A stretch of 64,000 nucleotides of DNA from Anaspis maculata. Its lineage: Eukaryota; Arthropoda; Insecta; Coleoptera; Scraptiidae. Made by a program: the position numbers and the translations under genes. This document shows, one piece after another, positions 1 to 11,403 of the stretch; within the stretch, counting starts at the first letter, position 1, and every line of letters begins with the position of its first letter. Under the pieces are notes generated by a model. It was not told the DNA's origin. It was given only the letters and a program-made list of their open reading frames with translations, and ran no database searches. Location of the stretch: assembly GCA_949128115.1 (NCBI GenBank), contig OX421962.1, forward strand, positions 37,595,745 through 37,659,744. Reading direction: 5' to 3'.

Positions 1-1059
1 TGGAATGTTTCGCCGCTGAAGAAGACAATAGATGGCAGCAGGGGTCAACCCGGTTTTCACCCAGATTTCTGTTGGTAGTGTCCTCAAAGTCCATAGGTAC
101 CGACGCGGAAAGCTGTTTGTATCGAATATGTGTTCGAAAGTCAAGGTGTCACTGTGTCAAGTAGCCGGTTCTCTTTTTTTTCCGAACTGAAACGTCACAA
201 TTAAAACACATATTAAATGATACGTCATCAACTCAGATTACGAGTCTAAGGAAGAACCCCTTCGCCCCCTGGCATTGCGGCTAACTTCCTAAATGATAAA
301 ATAAGGTCCCGTGAACTCCTGAACCTGGACGTGTCTACAAAATATTTTTTTTGTCATAAAATGTATAATAATTTAGGTACAATTTAGCTTTGTCCCACCG
401 GACTATATCAACGGTCGAAAAGCAACAGCCGCTCAAGGCGTCACCCTACGTTCACTGCTAGCAAGGTAAACAACTTCATCGTTTATATTATTTCCTTTTT
501 CTAGCTAGTCACAGATCCCTGCAAATAGTTTATTATTATTATTGTGACTACTTCACTTCTTACTTTCCCGACCTACACTAATGAGAAGGAAAGTATTGTG
601 ATCGTGCTGAAAAAAATTAGATAACGACGAATACATATATCTATTTTGACGTCCCCTCGAGACATTTAAGACCAAATGCAGGGGCCCTATTTCTGGAGAG
701 GATTAGATCCGCTCACATGTGAATCTGCTAAGCAACCAGGGCTGTGATTGGCTGCACTGCGATCGCCCGATGAACGCTCCCCTTTAGAAAAATTTAAATA
801 AAATTGGTTGAACGGTTCAAAAGTTATGCAAAGAAAACTGTTTTCAAAAACCAACTTTGAAGCCCTGTATTTCCGTTATTACGTTTGCGAGGGTATTTTT
901 AATCAGAAAGTCGCCTTATTTTTCAATATTCTATCTCCCTGTGAATTTTGTTGCATTAATTTCGGGACACCTGTATGTACTTGTCTGTCTGTAACCTCCC
1001 GCGCTAACTGCCGAGCCGTTGATCCGATTGAGTTGAATTTTTGACATATTGGCATAATT
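1..1059. other. No gene seen; AT-rich intergenic DNA
   Basis: No recognisable coding frame or RNA gene. A short TTATTATTATT run lies near 530-543. Around 970-1045 the text (CTTGTCTGTCTGTAACC..., then ...CCGTTGATCCGATTGAG) resembles the dispersed repeat module seen better at 24290-24530 and 54424-54660. The 78-codon open frame at 808-1044 runs through that repeat and is not credible as a gene. Confidence 0.6.
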
Positions 1060-1640
1060 TCACTGTATGGGATGAGACTCGCAGTTTTCTGTTATAGTCT
1101 GTCAAACTGAAGTGTCACTGGCGGAAAATGACAGAAGATATATGCCACGGAACTTGACTCGCAATGTGTCATTTGAAAGCCCTTGAAGTACTGTATTCAG
1201 AACATCAAAAACTCTTGCTCCATCAGACATCTGTCAGTTATGAAAAATGTCAGAGTTTATAGAACCAACATATTTATCACTTAACTACCCGATGAAATTG
1301 AGCAGAAAGCAACACAACGGAAGTATCAAATCAAGCCTGTAGTTGAAGTTTTTCACTATTTCACTATTTCTGTAGGAGTCTGATATCAAAAGTAGATTGC
1401 TTTGGGCGTCGCAGAGGTCCATTTTTGAATGCGACGCGGTCTCAATTTTTTTGCAGTGATTTTTTCATTTTTTCAATTTTTTCATCCCATAAATTCAAAA
1501 AACTGCGGCGCCAACTTGGACCTATTGTAACTCCTACGAAATATTAATTTTAGATATAGACATGCTGCAAATAATAGTTGGGGGAAAGATTGAAAAAAAT
1601 TTGGAGGACATTTTAATCAGTCAAGTTTTTTGAGTTTTAC
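1060..1640 (+). mobile_element. Relic arm of the 1254-bp TIR element found at 21243-22496
   Basis: Positions 1081-1260 match the reverse complement of 21541-21720 almost throughout; CACGGAACTTGACTCGCAAT here pairs with the copy near 21630. Positions 1310-1500 match 21900-22200, sharing TCAAATCAAGCC and AGTAGATTGC(A/T)TTGGGCGTCG. No TIR tip or target duplication is seen at either edge, so this is a decayed partial copy. Relationship seen in sequence; element class unknown. Confidence 0.7.
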
Positions 1641-1764
1641 TGCTTGAAAGAATCGCAAATTTTTAACTTTTTGTCGAGAAATCTCGTTCCAAAGTAGGGT
1701 CTTTCAACATTTTGTAACAGTTCAAGTGTTGAGCAGTCTGTTCATGGTGATGACGACTACACCT

Positions 1765-2215
1765 TTTCCAGTTGTAATTCAGAGAGCGTCACTAGTGTTT
1801 CAGAAAGCGTCAATTGTAATTTAGATTTGTCAGTTGGATTTTAGATAGCGTCAATTGTGATTCAGGTTTGTTAGATAAGTTTCAGAAAGCGTTATTTGCA
1901 ATCCAGATTATTCAATTGTATTTCAGAAAGCGTCAGTTGATCATGCTCTCATGCCTCCAGAAAACCTCAATTGCAATTCGGAGAATGTTAATTGAAATTC
2001 AAACCGTGTCAATTGTTATTCGGAAAGTATCATTTGTAATTCGGAACGAGCAGTTACAATTGCAATTCAGATAGCGTCAATGGTAATTTAGATTAGTCAA
2101 TTGAATTTCAGAAAGCGTTAATCGTAATTCAGAGTACTCAATTGTATTTCAGAAAGCGTCAATTGTGATTCAGATTTGTCAAATTAATTTCAGAAAGCGT
2201 TATTTTCAACAGAAA
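1765..2215 (+). repeat. ~20-bp tandem repeat, left arm
   Basis: Roughly twenty degenerate copies of a unit close to TCAATTGTAATTCAGAAAGCG. The unit alternates between AAAGCGTCAATTGTAATT and AGATT(A/T)GTCAATTG(T/A)ATTTC forms, suggesting a ~40-bp higher-order dimer. The open frame at 1868-2074 is only a read-through of these repeats. Confidence 0.85.
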
Positions 2216-2319
2216 GCTTCAAATGAAATTCCGTACAATACACTGCATACACCGATCACACCCAAGCAGATTTTTCTGCGAGTTTCATTGGGCAGGGCAG
2301 ATATTGTATTCTTCACCTT

Positions 2320-2460
2320 CTGCACGCTCTCTGACTTCCATTTGGAAATTACCTTAATCGTCTCAGGGAGCCTTAAAATAGATATGTCCGTAGTCATCTC
2401 GAAAAAAAATTTCTCAATTGTTTTCTTTCTTGGTGGTTGATGGGCCGGGAAAGTATAAAT
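2320..2460 (+). repeat. Dispersed repeat module
   Basis: The stretch CTTAATCGTCTCAGGGAGCC, then TAAAATAGATATGTCCGTAG and a following ATCTCGAAAAAAAATTTCTCAATTGT, recurs with divergence at 9240-9330 and 54535-54640, and inverted at 24300-24400. In each case it ends near a GGTTG(G/A)TGGG...GGGAAAGTA-like word. Family unidentified; it occurs inside and outside TIR elements, so it is probably an older mobile sequence. Confidence 0.6.
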
Positions 2461-3299
2461 GCTAAAAAACATGTCATTATTTTGAAGAGGCTACCGAAAA
2501 TTTCTGACGCTATAGATCAATGGCCATCGAAAAAAATTCTCTTTTAGGGATAGTACCTGATACTACATACTGCATGTATACATAAACCACTCTCAATCCA
2601 TCTCCATGAATACCTTCATGTGAACATCGCGTGCATGGACAGATAAGATACTGGACATTAGGGTAGAGGTAGAGAGTATGCAGAAAGTGAAGAATATTGC
2701 CATGAATATGACAGAAAGGCCATAGGGAGGGCCCATCTCTTCATCAGTACATACATATAAAATAAGAATTATTGCAATTGATAAATTAACAATTATAATA
2801 ATTTATTAATCGCCTTAAGCAAACAGAACGAGGTGCTACAGGAAATGCTGACTGCAAACGATGCACTTTGCAGTTCATGTCTCGTGCGGCACTAAATTCA
2901 CCAAACACCAGGAAATGTGCATCAATCCTTTTGGTCTACGATGTCCCCCATCGCCTATAAAATCAAAAGTATCCATAGCTCTTGATCGAATCAATTTTTG
3001 TAGTTGCCCCGGGCCGCTATGCCCGTCGGTGTCTGAATTATTAATTACTGTTTATTCTGATTTGTCTTGTAATGTGAAATGCAAGTGTGAAAACCACAAT
3101 AGGTGGTATGTGCGGCGTGTGGGCCGTTATCTCGTAGTCGGGTTACCTTCAGATCGTCTCGGGTGTCGTGTATTGATGTGTGTTAATAAAACGATTTAAA
3201 ACATTACCGTGTTCTCTTCCAAACCTCCACCCTGCTTGCAAATAACAGCTCTCTAGAGAGTCATGAAGGGTCAACCAAAACCCTTCACGACAATATATA
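2461..3299. other. Interior of the 1758-4767 foldback; no gene recognised
   Basis: Single-copy within this window. A 112-codon cysteine-rich frame (2861-3199, +) is followed at once by AATAAA (3185-3190) and might be the tail of a transcript or an LTR fragment, but it shows no domain I can name. An 11-bp hairpin with one mismatch (TCATGAAGGG / CCCTTCACGA) lies at 3260-3290. Confidence 0.4.
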
Positions 3300-4388
3300 C
3301 CGGGTGATCATTTGAAAACTATCCACCTGCAATAACTCCCGATTCCTAGTGAATATTTTTCCGAGCAAAAACAGGTCGATTTTTATATTGGGGGGGGGGA
3401 CATCTAAAACATACATTGGCAAATTTCTATATTCACCCTCCTCGCCCCCACTCAGCCCAACTTTGAAATTCCAAATGACACTACCTACCTTGCGATACAT
3501 CAAATTGAAGAGAATTAAATTTTCTTTCTGAAAAAAATATTTCCAAAATTTTTAACTCCACCCCCTTTTCCCTAAAAATTCTCTGACTGTCCCATTTTCT
3601 ATTCTGGATTCCTCATTTTTTTCTCAATTTAGCTGGCGTCATCCTAGATAGCATCGAAGAAGAAAATTTTTGGTGGAAAAAGTGCTACCCAAATTCACCC
3701 CTTTGCTCTCCCCCCACCTCAACTCCCAAATTTAACAGAACATCACCTACTTTGTGATACATCAAATTGAAGGGAATTGAATTCTCTTTCCGAAGAGATT
3801 TTTTTTTTAATTTTCTACCCCCTCCCCCAATAAATTGGCCATTTGGAGTATTCTAGGGGGGAAATGGGGGGCTTTAAAAATTGTGAAAAAATCTTTTCCA
3901 GAAAGAGAATTCAATTTCCTTCAATTTGATGTATGTATTACAAAGTGGGTATTGACATTTTAGATTTTTAAGGTCAGGTGGGGGGAGCGAAGGGGTGAAT
4001 TTGGGTGGCACTTTTTTCATAGAAAATTTTCTTTTTCGATGCTGTGCAGGATGACGTTGACTGTATTAAAAAGAAATGGAGGTCAAGAATATTAACTTGG
4101 ACACTCAGAGAATTTTAAGAAGAACGGGGGGTGGGGTTGAAAAATTTCAAAATATTTTTTCAGAAAGAGAATTCAATTTTCTTCAATTTGATGTATCGCA
4201 AGGTAGGTGGTGTCTTTTGAAATTTCAAAGTTGGGGTGAGTGGGGGCGAGGGGGCTCAAGATATAAATTCTCCAATGTATGTTTTAGATGTCCCCCTCGA
4301 TATAAAAATCGACCTGTTTTTGCTCAAAGACATTTGCACTAGGAATCAGGAGATATTGCAGGTGGATAGTTTTCAAATGATTACCCGG
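3300..4388. mobile_element. 1.09-kb palindromic element (family F, copy 1)
   Basis: The two ends are near-identical inverted repeats: CCGGGTGATCATTTGAAAAC at the left, and CCGGGTAATCATTTGAAAAC reading inward from the right, each flanked by TA. The two halves are inverted copies meeting near 3850. Each half itself contains two diverged copies of a ~280-bp unit (ACATCAAATTGAAG...GAATT near 3500 and 3760), so the whole is a four-unit structure. G-runs and C-runs are frequent (CTCACCCCC-like). A second copy lies at 30077-31147. No coding capacity. Confidence 0.85.
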
Positions 4389-4474
4389 TATAATACCTTC
4401 CTAATGAAATTCACAGAAAAATCTGTTTGCGTGTGATCGGTGTTCGCAATGTATTGTTCCGAATTTCATTTGAT

Positions 4475-4767
4475 GCTTTCTAAAATTTAATTGACTAATC
4501 TGAATTACAACTGACGCTATCTGAAATACAATTGACTCATCTAAATAAAAATACCTCATCTGAATTTCAATTGAACTTTTCGGAAGTACATTTGATGTCT
4601 CTCAAATAACATTTGAGAAAATCTGAATTATAAATGGCGCTTTCTGAAATACAATTGACAAATCTGAATTACCATTGACGCTTTCTGAAATTGAATTTAT
4701 TGATCTGAATTACTATTGGTACTTTCTGAAATGTCCTACTTTCTGAATTACAACTGGAAAAGGTGTA
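4475..4767 (-). repeat. ~20-bp tandem repeat, right arm of the foldback
   Basis: About a dozen degenerate copies of the reverse complement of the left-arm unit (CGCTTTCTGAAATACAATTGA and variants), ending in the element tip GGTGTAG. The open frame at 4669-5046 (minus) takes its last third from these repeats. Confidence 0.85.
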
Positions 4768-5076
4768 GTTTGCTAAATCTTGTTTGAAGATCGCAAGCAA
4801 TTTAGAAGAAAGATCTCGAATACTGTTTACTTCATTTCTGATGCCGAGTGCTCTGCGAGAAATAAAATAAGCAATTGAAATGACACTTGTAGCTAATGAC
4901 ATTGTTGACAGCACGCCATCGATCACAGCCGCCGCTGATTTCTCTGGTTCATTCTTGGAAATATAGGAAAATGACAAATAGATCTGATCCCGCGAGCTCA
5001 AATTAATGGTGGAAAACTGTGCTGGCAATGCTGGCATTGCTGGCATCTTGTCGTCGTAACTTTCTAAAGAAAATGG
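4768..5076 (-). other. Uncharacterised open frame, possible exon cut by a transposon
   Basis: On the minus strand an open frame runs from just after a TAA (about 5106) through ATG at 5046 to the edge of the foldback at 4768. There is a splice-acceptor-like CCCATTTTCTTTAG just upstream of AAAGTTACGACGACAAG. The predicted peptide has a hydrophobic stretch (VLSTMSLATSVISIAYFI) followed by a basic, helix-prone segment. Its last third in the present sequence is transposon repeat. If the element and one TA are removed, the frame meets TAG immediately. I do not recognise a family, and it may be chance. Confidence 0.2.
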
Positions 5077-6442
5077 GATTAGACCCGTTCTCGACCGAAT
5101 TTATTTCAGCCCTGTGCGCCTCTTCCGCCCCTCGTAAAACTAAAATAGGGGCGCGTTTTATTGAGCGCTGGCACTGCTGGCAGCGCAAAAAGGCGCCGGG
5201 GCGAAACCGGAAAGGGAAAGCGACAAGGCGCGTCCCGGCGACAAGCGTCTGAGGGTTGAGGTAGGTCCGCGCTTGCGCCACTGGCCGCCCGCGTCTCAAG
5301 CCATCGTGTCCAGGACGAGAGCGAAAACCCGGGCGGCGTGCGCACCATCAAGAAAGTGAAAATGTTTGGAAAGCTATGCGCCAATATTTTATCGTGCGTC
5401 TTCATCAAACAAATTGATGTAATTTCCAGCTATACTTCTCGCTTTCGGCTGATTAAAAAACCTCATTCTATCTTTTTTTTGCCCGCCTCGGTTCTGGAAA
5501 CGATATCCCACAAGTACGAAAATTTGGAATGCGTTGTGTTCGAAGTAAGTAAATAATTGAATTAGGACGCCACCGCCCGCCGTCAGAAGCGACGCGCGCT
5601 TTTGAGTGAAATTCCATGGAATTTGCTCAGTAGGTACCTACATTATAAAGCAAAGTCTGACACTTTTGGAATAAATTAATTTATGGGACGCCGCCTCCAG
5701 TTTGGTGGGGGGTGGCATGGGAAGGGTGGGACTGAAGCGCCGGGAGCAAGGATAAGTGACTGTTTCAAGGATGTCTGTAATGTGCGGTTGTATTTTCAAG
5801 AAGACTAGAGAGGAGGGAAAGAGCAGGGCTAAAAGCTTTGCATTTTAAGGGAACGCCCGCGTTTATTTTATTTGATGTTTGATGATGGCGATGATTAGAA
5901 TTCCCGACGGGGTTCGAAATTCGGTAATTTGATGTTTCGAGCCTGCTGCGGCTGATGCTGGAAAATTACAGGATTACGCCGAAAGCATGTCAAGTACTTA
6001 GACACATATCGATCATCTAAGGCAAAAGCTATACCATGTCGATTGTCGGTTTAACTTTCTTCAACATCTTTGGAATAAGTAAAAAATATCTAGCATACCA
6101 AGCGGTAAAAAGCAGCAGTCAAACCATCGAAAAAGTCATGAAGCCATCAAGTTCCACTTCTCTTTTCACTTGATCGATGACTTTGGTTTTTTCCGTCTCT
6201 TTTACCCTGTACTTGACAATCTAGTATTTCCAAAGAACATGATTAGAAGAGCATAGCATACCTTGGAAATGTGGTTTCTCTAAAATGAAAGAATTCTTAA
6301 AATGAATCGCCCTGTATAAGTGTATCTATATTGTATTACTCTACGCGACTTTTTCAATCCTAGGTGTTCTGTTTTCGTTGGGTCACCCTGTATATATTTA
6401 TGTAGCCCAGATCTTGTAACTTGCAAGCGGATTAGCTGATGT
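5077..6442. other. No gene recognised; GC-rich patch at 5060-5400
   Basis: 5060-5400 is clearly richer in G, C and CpG than its surroundings (for example GGCGCCGGGGCGAAACCGG, then GCGCGTCCCGGCGACAAGCG). It could be a promoter or 5' exon, but overlapping open frames on both strands (5003-5408) show no domain. 5640-6440 is AT-rich and featureless apart from CACCCTGTA-like words at ~6306 and ~6384, which resemble common TIR-element ends. Confidence 0.45.
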
Positions 6443-8085
6443 ATCGTGCATTTTGAGTAAAAGCCAGGATCAAGTTATTTTCGTGTTCTACGATAAAAAT
6501 GAAAATTTTTGAGGGTGGGAGGTATTCCGGGATTTTACCCAGGGGGGGCTTGGGGGTTATTGTTTGAGGCCCTCTGGGTGATTTACTTGTTTTGTATGAG
6601 AGAAGCTGATCTTTTTTTTCAATTTTGTGATTTATTCCTAGATTTTTGGGATGTTTATTCACCCCTCATTCATTTTCAACCGGGGGGTCTTGGGGGACTA
6701 TTTAGAGTTGTTTCCACGGTTTCCATTTTCTGCTCAATTAGGACATAAATTGACGTGCTTGGTATCGTTTCTCACTAAATCCCACCTTCTAAATTCAAAT
6801 CTAGTAGTGAAAATACGATAAGAGCAGAATCCAAATCTAGTAGTGAAAATACGATAAGAGCAGGTTTAAACTAGTTATGTGAGAAAAAACAGGTTTCTGG
6901 GTTCACTTTTATGACATCCTTTAATTTGGGCCTAAGGCTTCAGCGATCAAAATCCTCACAATCATTAGTTTTAAGTATTTACCACATAAAAGGCATGCAC
7001 TCAATGCGCTTTTGGTGTTAGAACCTCACAGGTTTTTATTTTATTTATTATAAAATATTCATTTCAACCCAAAAAACCTGTTTCTTCTCACATAACTAGT
7101 TTACACCTGCTCGTATCGTATTTCCAACACCAGATTTGGATTTAGAAGGTGGGCTTTAGTGGGAAACGATACCAAGCACGTCAATATAAATGCCTATCTT
7201 GCCAAAAACAGAAATCGTGGAAACAACTTTAAATAGTCCCACCCAGGGCCCCTTTATTGAAAATTGGGATTGGTTAACATTCCAAAAATTCTGTGAAATC
7301 ACAAAATTGAAAAATTATGGATTTGGCTTCTTTCATAAAGAATAAGTTAATTACCCCAAGGGCTTCGAAAAAATACCCCCTCCGCCCCCCCCCTCCTGGG
7401 GTGAAGAGCCAGAATGCCTCCCACCCTCAAAAATTGTCATTTCAATCGTAGAACACGGAAATCGCTGGTAACACGAAATGCACAATCGTTTGAGCAAATT
7501 AATTATTTAGCTCAAGAATGATTGATTGGACCGCTTCTCTCAAGAAATTGTGGGTGGTTCCAAAAAGTAAAAGGCGCATCAAGTGCATGATTTTTATGTT
7601 TCAAATACTTGAAACTAATGATCATCAGGAGGATTTTGATCGCTGAAGCCTTGAGCCCAGATTACTGCATGTCAAAAAATGGGGCCCATTTTTTTCTTGC
7701 ATAACTGGTTCAAACCTGCTCATGTTGTAATTTCAACGCCAGATTTGGATTTAGAAGGCGGAATTTAGTAAGAAACGATACCAAACACGTCAATATGCGT
7801 CCTAATTTAGCAGAAAATGAAAATCGTGGAAACAACCCTAAATAGTCCCCCCAAGGCCCCCGGGTTGAAAATAAGGAGTGAATAAACATCCCAAAAATAT
7901 TGGAATAAATTACAGAATTGAAAAAAAAAGGATTTGGCTTATCTCATGAAAAACAAATAAATCACCCAGAAGACCCCCAAAAAAGCCCCTTAACCCCCCT
8001 GAGTGAGATCCCAGATGCCTCCCACCCTCAAAAATTTTCATTTTTATCGTTTTATCGTAGAACACGAAAATATAGTCAATTTTAC
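6443..8085. mobile_element. Composite foldback with three arms
   Basis: The left arm (6443-~7030) is matched inverted by 7555-8081: TTTTCGTGTTCTACGA at 6478 against TCGTAGAACACGAAAA at 8055, and AAGGCTTCAGCGATCAAAATCCTC at 6932 against its complement near 7635. A third, also inverted, arm occupies 7070-7495. Shared landmarks in all three are GAGGGTGGGAGGCAT-type text, a run of C or G, and ACGTG(C/T)TTGGTATCGTTTC. This looks like a palindromic element plus a second partial copy lodged in its centre. Overlapping open frames on both strands are consequences of the inverted repeats. Confidence 0.75.
6788..6860 (+). repeat. Exact 36-bp tandem duplication
   Basis: The string beginning AATC(C/T)AAATCTAGTAGTGA and ending AATACGATAAGAGCAG occurs twice in direct succession inside the left arm of the composite foldback. 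It is absent as a duplication in the other two arms, so it arose after they formed. Confidence 0.85.
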
Positions 8086-8718
8086 TCATTTGTTGCCTTC
8101 TCAAGACGTTGACAAGATAAATCCAATAAAAGTCGACAGTCGAGAAGAAATGCTTTGCAGTGCTATGAACAGTTTAGAAGCTACCATGCTGAAAAAAAGA
8201 GCCTCGGTTTACGGTATAATCATTGATTATAGGTCGCTAAAATAGCGAAAAACCCTACAAGATCCTACAGGAATACGGGATGCTTACTGTGCTTAGTTCC
8301 ATAGTCCACATCAAATGCAGTATGATTACATAGTGACAGATTTGCTATCCTGACCACTGCGGCCAGTGTAGAATGCGACTGTGGTATCGAAGGAGAAGGA
8401 TCGGAGTCTCGATTGCATCAGTCATGTTCTCCATTCTGTTTTGAGGGAGTGACTCATGAGAATCTTGAATAAAGCTCAAGCCCTTGCCTTGCTTTTGCAA
8501 GATTCAGAACCAAACTTAAACTACGAGTTTCACTGCAAGTGGCAACAAGCTAACCCCTAACAGTGATGATATTTTGAATTCAAAGCTAAGACAAGCTCTA
8601 ATTCATAATGCAATATAATATTCAATTATCATTTCACGCAATCCTCTACCTTCCGGTTAGTGTCTCGATCATTTGTTTATGGGCATGGTGATGAACTATT
8701 CTAAATTCTGAACCAGTC
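8086..8718. other. No gene or repeat recognised
   Basis: Ordinary mixed sequence. The 80-codon frame at 8003-8245 begins inside the foldback arm and has no recognisable domain. Confidence 0.5.
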
Positions 8719-8720
8719 TA

Positions 8721-9697
8721 AACTGCTTAACAACTTTCAATTACTTTTTTTTTACAGGATGGAATGTAAAACATTGCAAAATTGTGCTGAGTTCCACAGA
8801 TTCCCGTTTGTGTGATTTTTTTTTCTCGAATTCTAATGAAATATTCATGAAGCCTGATGTCTAATCTCGAAACGGTTTTTGAATTTTTCAGATCAGATGT
8901 CCAACAATGACAATATGATTTTTATTACTTTCCCGATCCACCAAAATCTGTTCACGGGATAAAAAGTTGGAAAATTTGTAGTTTTTCCAGAGAGGAAAAT
9001 TTGAAAACCGTGGGTCCGATTTCAAAAATTTTTCCTCTAAAAATAATTCAATCTTTTCTCAAACTCTTATTCCCAGCATGTCTGCACCTAAAATGGATAT
9101 TTCGTGGGGCTCATCGCATGTCGAAGTTTGCACCGCAGTTTATTCAAACTCACGGAATGTGCAAATTCCATTTTGAAAAAACTACCGTCGGGAAACCTTG
9201 ACCGCGTCGATTTTGAAGGTGGATCTACACGTTGGAAATGGTTTTAATCGTCATAGGGGACCTCAAAACTGATATATCCGTCGAAATCTCGGGAAAATTT
9301 TCTAACGCTTTCACAATACTTTCCCTCCTTGTTGTTGGTTGGGAAAGTAAAAAAATCATATCGTCATTGTTGGACTTCTGATCCAGAAAATTCAAAAACC
9401 GTTTCGAGACTAGACATCAGGCTTCATGAATAATTCATTAGGAATCGGAAAGAAAAATTTTCACAGAAACGGAGATCGGTCGAACTTAGCACAGTTTTGC
9501 AATGTTTTACATTCCACCCTGTAAAAAAAGTAATTGAAATTAAAAAACGTATCCCGTCAATGGAATGGATTGCTGATAGATGAATCTGTGGAAAAAACTG
9601 TGGAAACAAATTCAAAATCGGTTGTGTCAATCCAAAGTTACGTCATTTTGAAAAAGGGCAAAATTTTCGATACCGTCATTCCAGTTGTTGAGCAGTT
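8721..9697. mobile_element. Family A TIR element, copy 1
   Basis: The left tip AACTGCTTAACAACT (8721) and right tip AGTTGTTGAGCAGTT (ending 9697) are inverted repeats, each flanked by TA (8719-8720, 9698-9699). The TIRs continue: ACAGGATGGAATGTAAAACA, TTCATGAAGCCTGATGTCTA and CGAAACGGTTTTTGAATTTT on the left all recur inverted at 9345-9530. The left arm lacks ~140 bp present in the right arm (9540-9660). The interior (8936-9345) carries the dispersed module seen at 24290 and 54424. No transposase. A TA duplication fits Tc1/mariner-like or related transposases but does not prove one. Confidence 0.85.
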
Positions 9698-9699
9698 TA

Positions 9700-11403
9700 A
9701 ATTATTCTTCCTTGCTTTTACTCACTTATAGAAATGGAACTTCGGTCGGCAAGAAAATTGAGCTCTGAAGCCAAGAATCAATTTTTCTTCGAATTCATTT
9801 TCAGAAGAAAGAACTCATTGCATTTTTGTACTCATGGTCCGGCTTCTCCACCAAATCACAAAATAATCCACTCTGGTTATAGATCGACCATACTGTACAT
9901 CTATCTAGGATCCAGCAACACAGAAGATACCTGGTAGAAGCCAGGCAAAAACTGCCCCAGTGCAAATAAAAACTTTATGTGTCATGTGGGCGCATGAAAT
10001 GGAAACCCGTTAAAAATACCCTGCGATTTGTCGTATATACCCATACACCTCTAAATAAAAAAGCTGAAATCACGCCGATTGACCTTGCTGAAATAGGAAT
10101 AAAGGCAATTTTAACCCACATTATGCCGAGGGATGAGAATAAATCAATGAAAACACGCAGAACGGCAGCCCGATAAGCAACATAACGGCCGTATAAATTT
10201 ATGGATTCTGATGCGAGTTATTTTACGATGGAAATATGCCAGGATCACCCGATGATGAAGACAAGACGTAAGCAAACATCAAGGATTTTGCAACGTGAAA
10301 TAAAACTACTTGTTGCCAAATATCAAGTACTTGAACGTTTTGAGCATTACATGAAAAATTCATGTATTTTTGTTTTAGCATCATCGCCACCTGTTACGTG
10401 CACCACGCTATTATTTTTATTTTTACTCCTATGGTTTACGATCCAAGGCGTTCTGAAATCGCGGTGGCTGCTTTTTTCTTGACAACTTGTCATATCTCCA
10501 TGACCACCTATCGCATCAGATTGCCTGTTTGTTTGTACAATTACTGTTACGCAAATAGCAGTAAAAATTCCATTGGAAGATCGCCGATGGAGAATGTTTA
10601 CCTGCAGATGAATCAATATACCCCATAGGTGTACCTCTGTTGTACACATCGCATCGACGATATATTGTCAATTATTTACACTTTTTCGTCATGTGACATA
10701 ACGTCCAAGGTAAATGTTGTCGTATCGACCCAAATAAAGAATAAAAATTTGTAACAACAACACAGAAATAATTTATATATTATACGCGGAGAGCTGGTAT
10801 AATAAGGCAACGAGTATGGATGTGTGGCGGCCGGGTTTACGTACGTACGTCAGTCCCGGTGTGCCTTGACATGCTTATTTTCCTCTTCAATTGACAGTTT
10901 TAGCGCCAACTCTGACTTCAAAAACTGCAACGCGGTGTGTGTATGTTGCAAAATCAAACGCTTATTTCCATTATACATCTCGGCATGAGCGCGCGATGGC
11001 AATAATTTCCGAAAATGAGGCTGGAAGTGGGCTGGGCTGCGCTGCGGGGCGATTTTTACGAAAAATGCACATTATGGCATTCGTTGAACAGTTTTCCACA
11101 ATATTTCTATAAAAGATTGGCGCGGCCTTCATAGCAGACTTTTTATCGTTGTAGACTTTCAATTTCCAACTTAGACACTTGGAGCTATAAATAGGAATAA
11201 TCCCACCTGTTTTACCCCTCATCAAGGACTCATAAGTACAGACTGCAGAGGCATCCAGATTTAAGCCGAGCCCACAATAATACACACAGGCTGTTCATTT
11301 CCGAACAATTGTTTCAGACAGTTCTATATAGATCTCATTTGCAACTTCAGTACCTACTGCCTCTGCGCCATTGTGAAACTAACTTTAATTCGGAATGGTG
11401 TCA
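9700..11403. other. No gene recognised; possible single-copy host DNA
   Basis: Several short frames (9734-9937, 9979-10176, 10201-10482, 10891-11112) show no domain. AATAAA-like words occur at 9966 and 10740. A TACGTACGTACGT run lies at 10840-10851. 10960-11060 is GC-richer. Nothing here repeats elsewhere in the window. Confidence 0.45.

Larger units (their letters stand above)
1758..4767. mobile_element. 3-kb foldback element with tandem-repeat inverted ends
   Basis: The left tip CTACACCTTTTCCAGTTGTA at 1757 is matched in reverse complement by TACAACTGGAAAAGGTGTAG ending at 4768, giving TA at both edges. The inverted repeats run about 540 bp on the left (to ~2295) and about 370 bp on the right (from ~4395). 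They contain ~20-bp tandem units, then a unique part (AAATGAAATTC, CACCGATCACAC, AGATTTTTCTG) present on both sides. Long inverted repeats made of short tandem repeats are the known architecture of Drosophila FB elements; homology to FB is not claimed. A palindrome (3300-4388) is inserted next to the right arm. No transposase frame is visible. Confidence 0.75.

Noticed and set aside
2861..3199. 112-codon cysteine-rich frame as a secreted peptide gene
   Set aside because: No signal peptide at the start, no regular cysteine spacing, and it lies inside a foldback element.
10201..10482. 93-codon frame at 10201 as a host gene
   Set aside because: No domain recognised, opposite-strand frames overlap it, and codon use looks random; left as unclassified.
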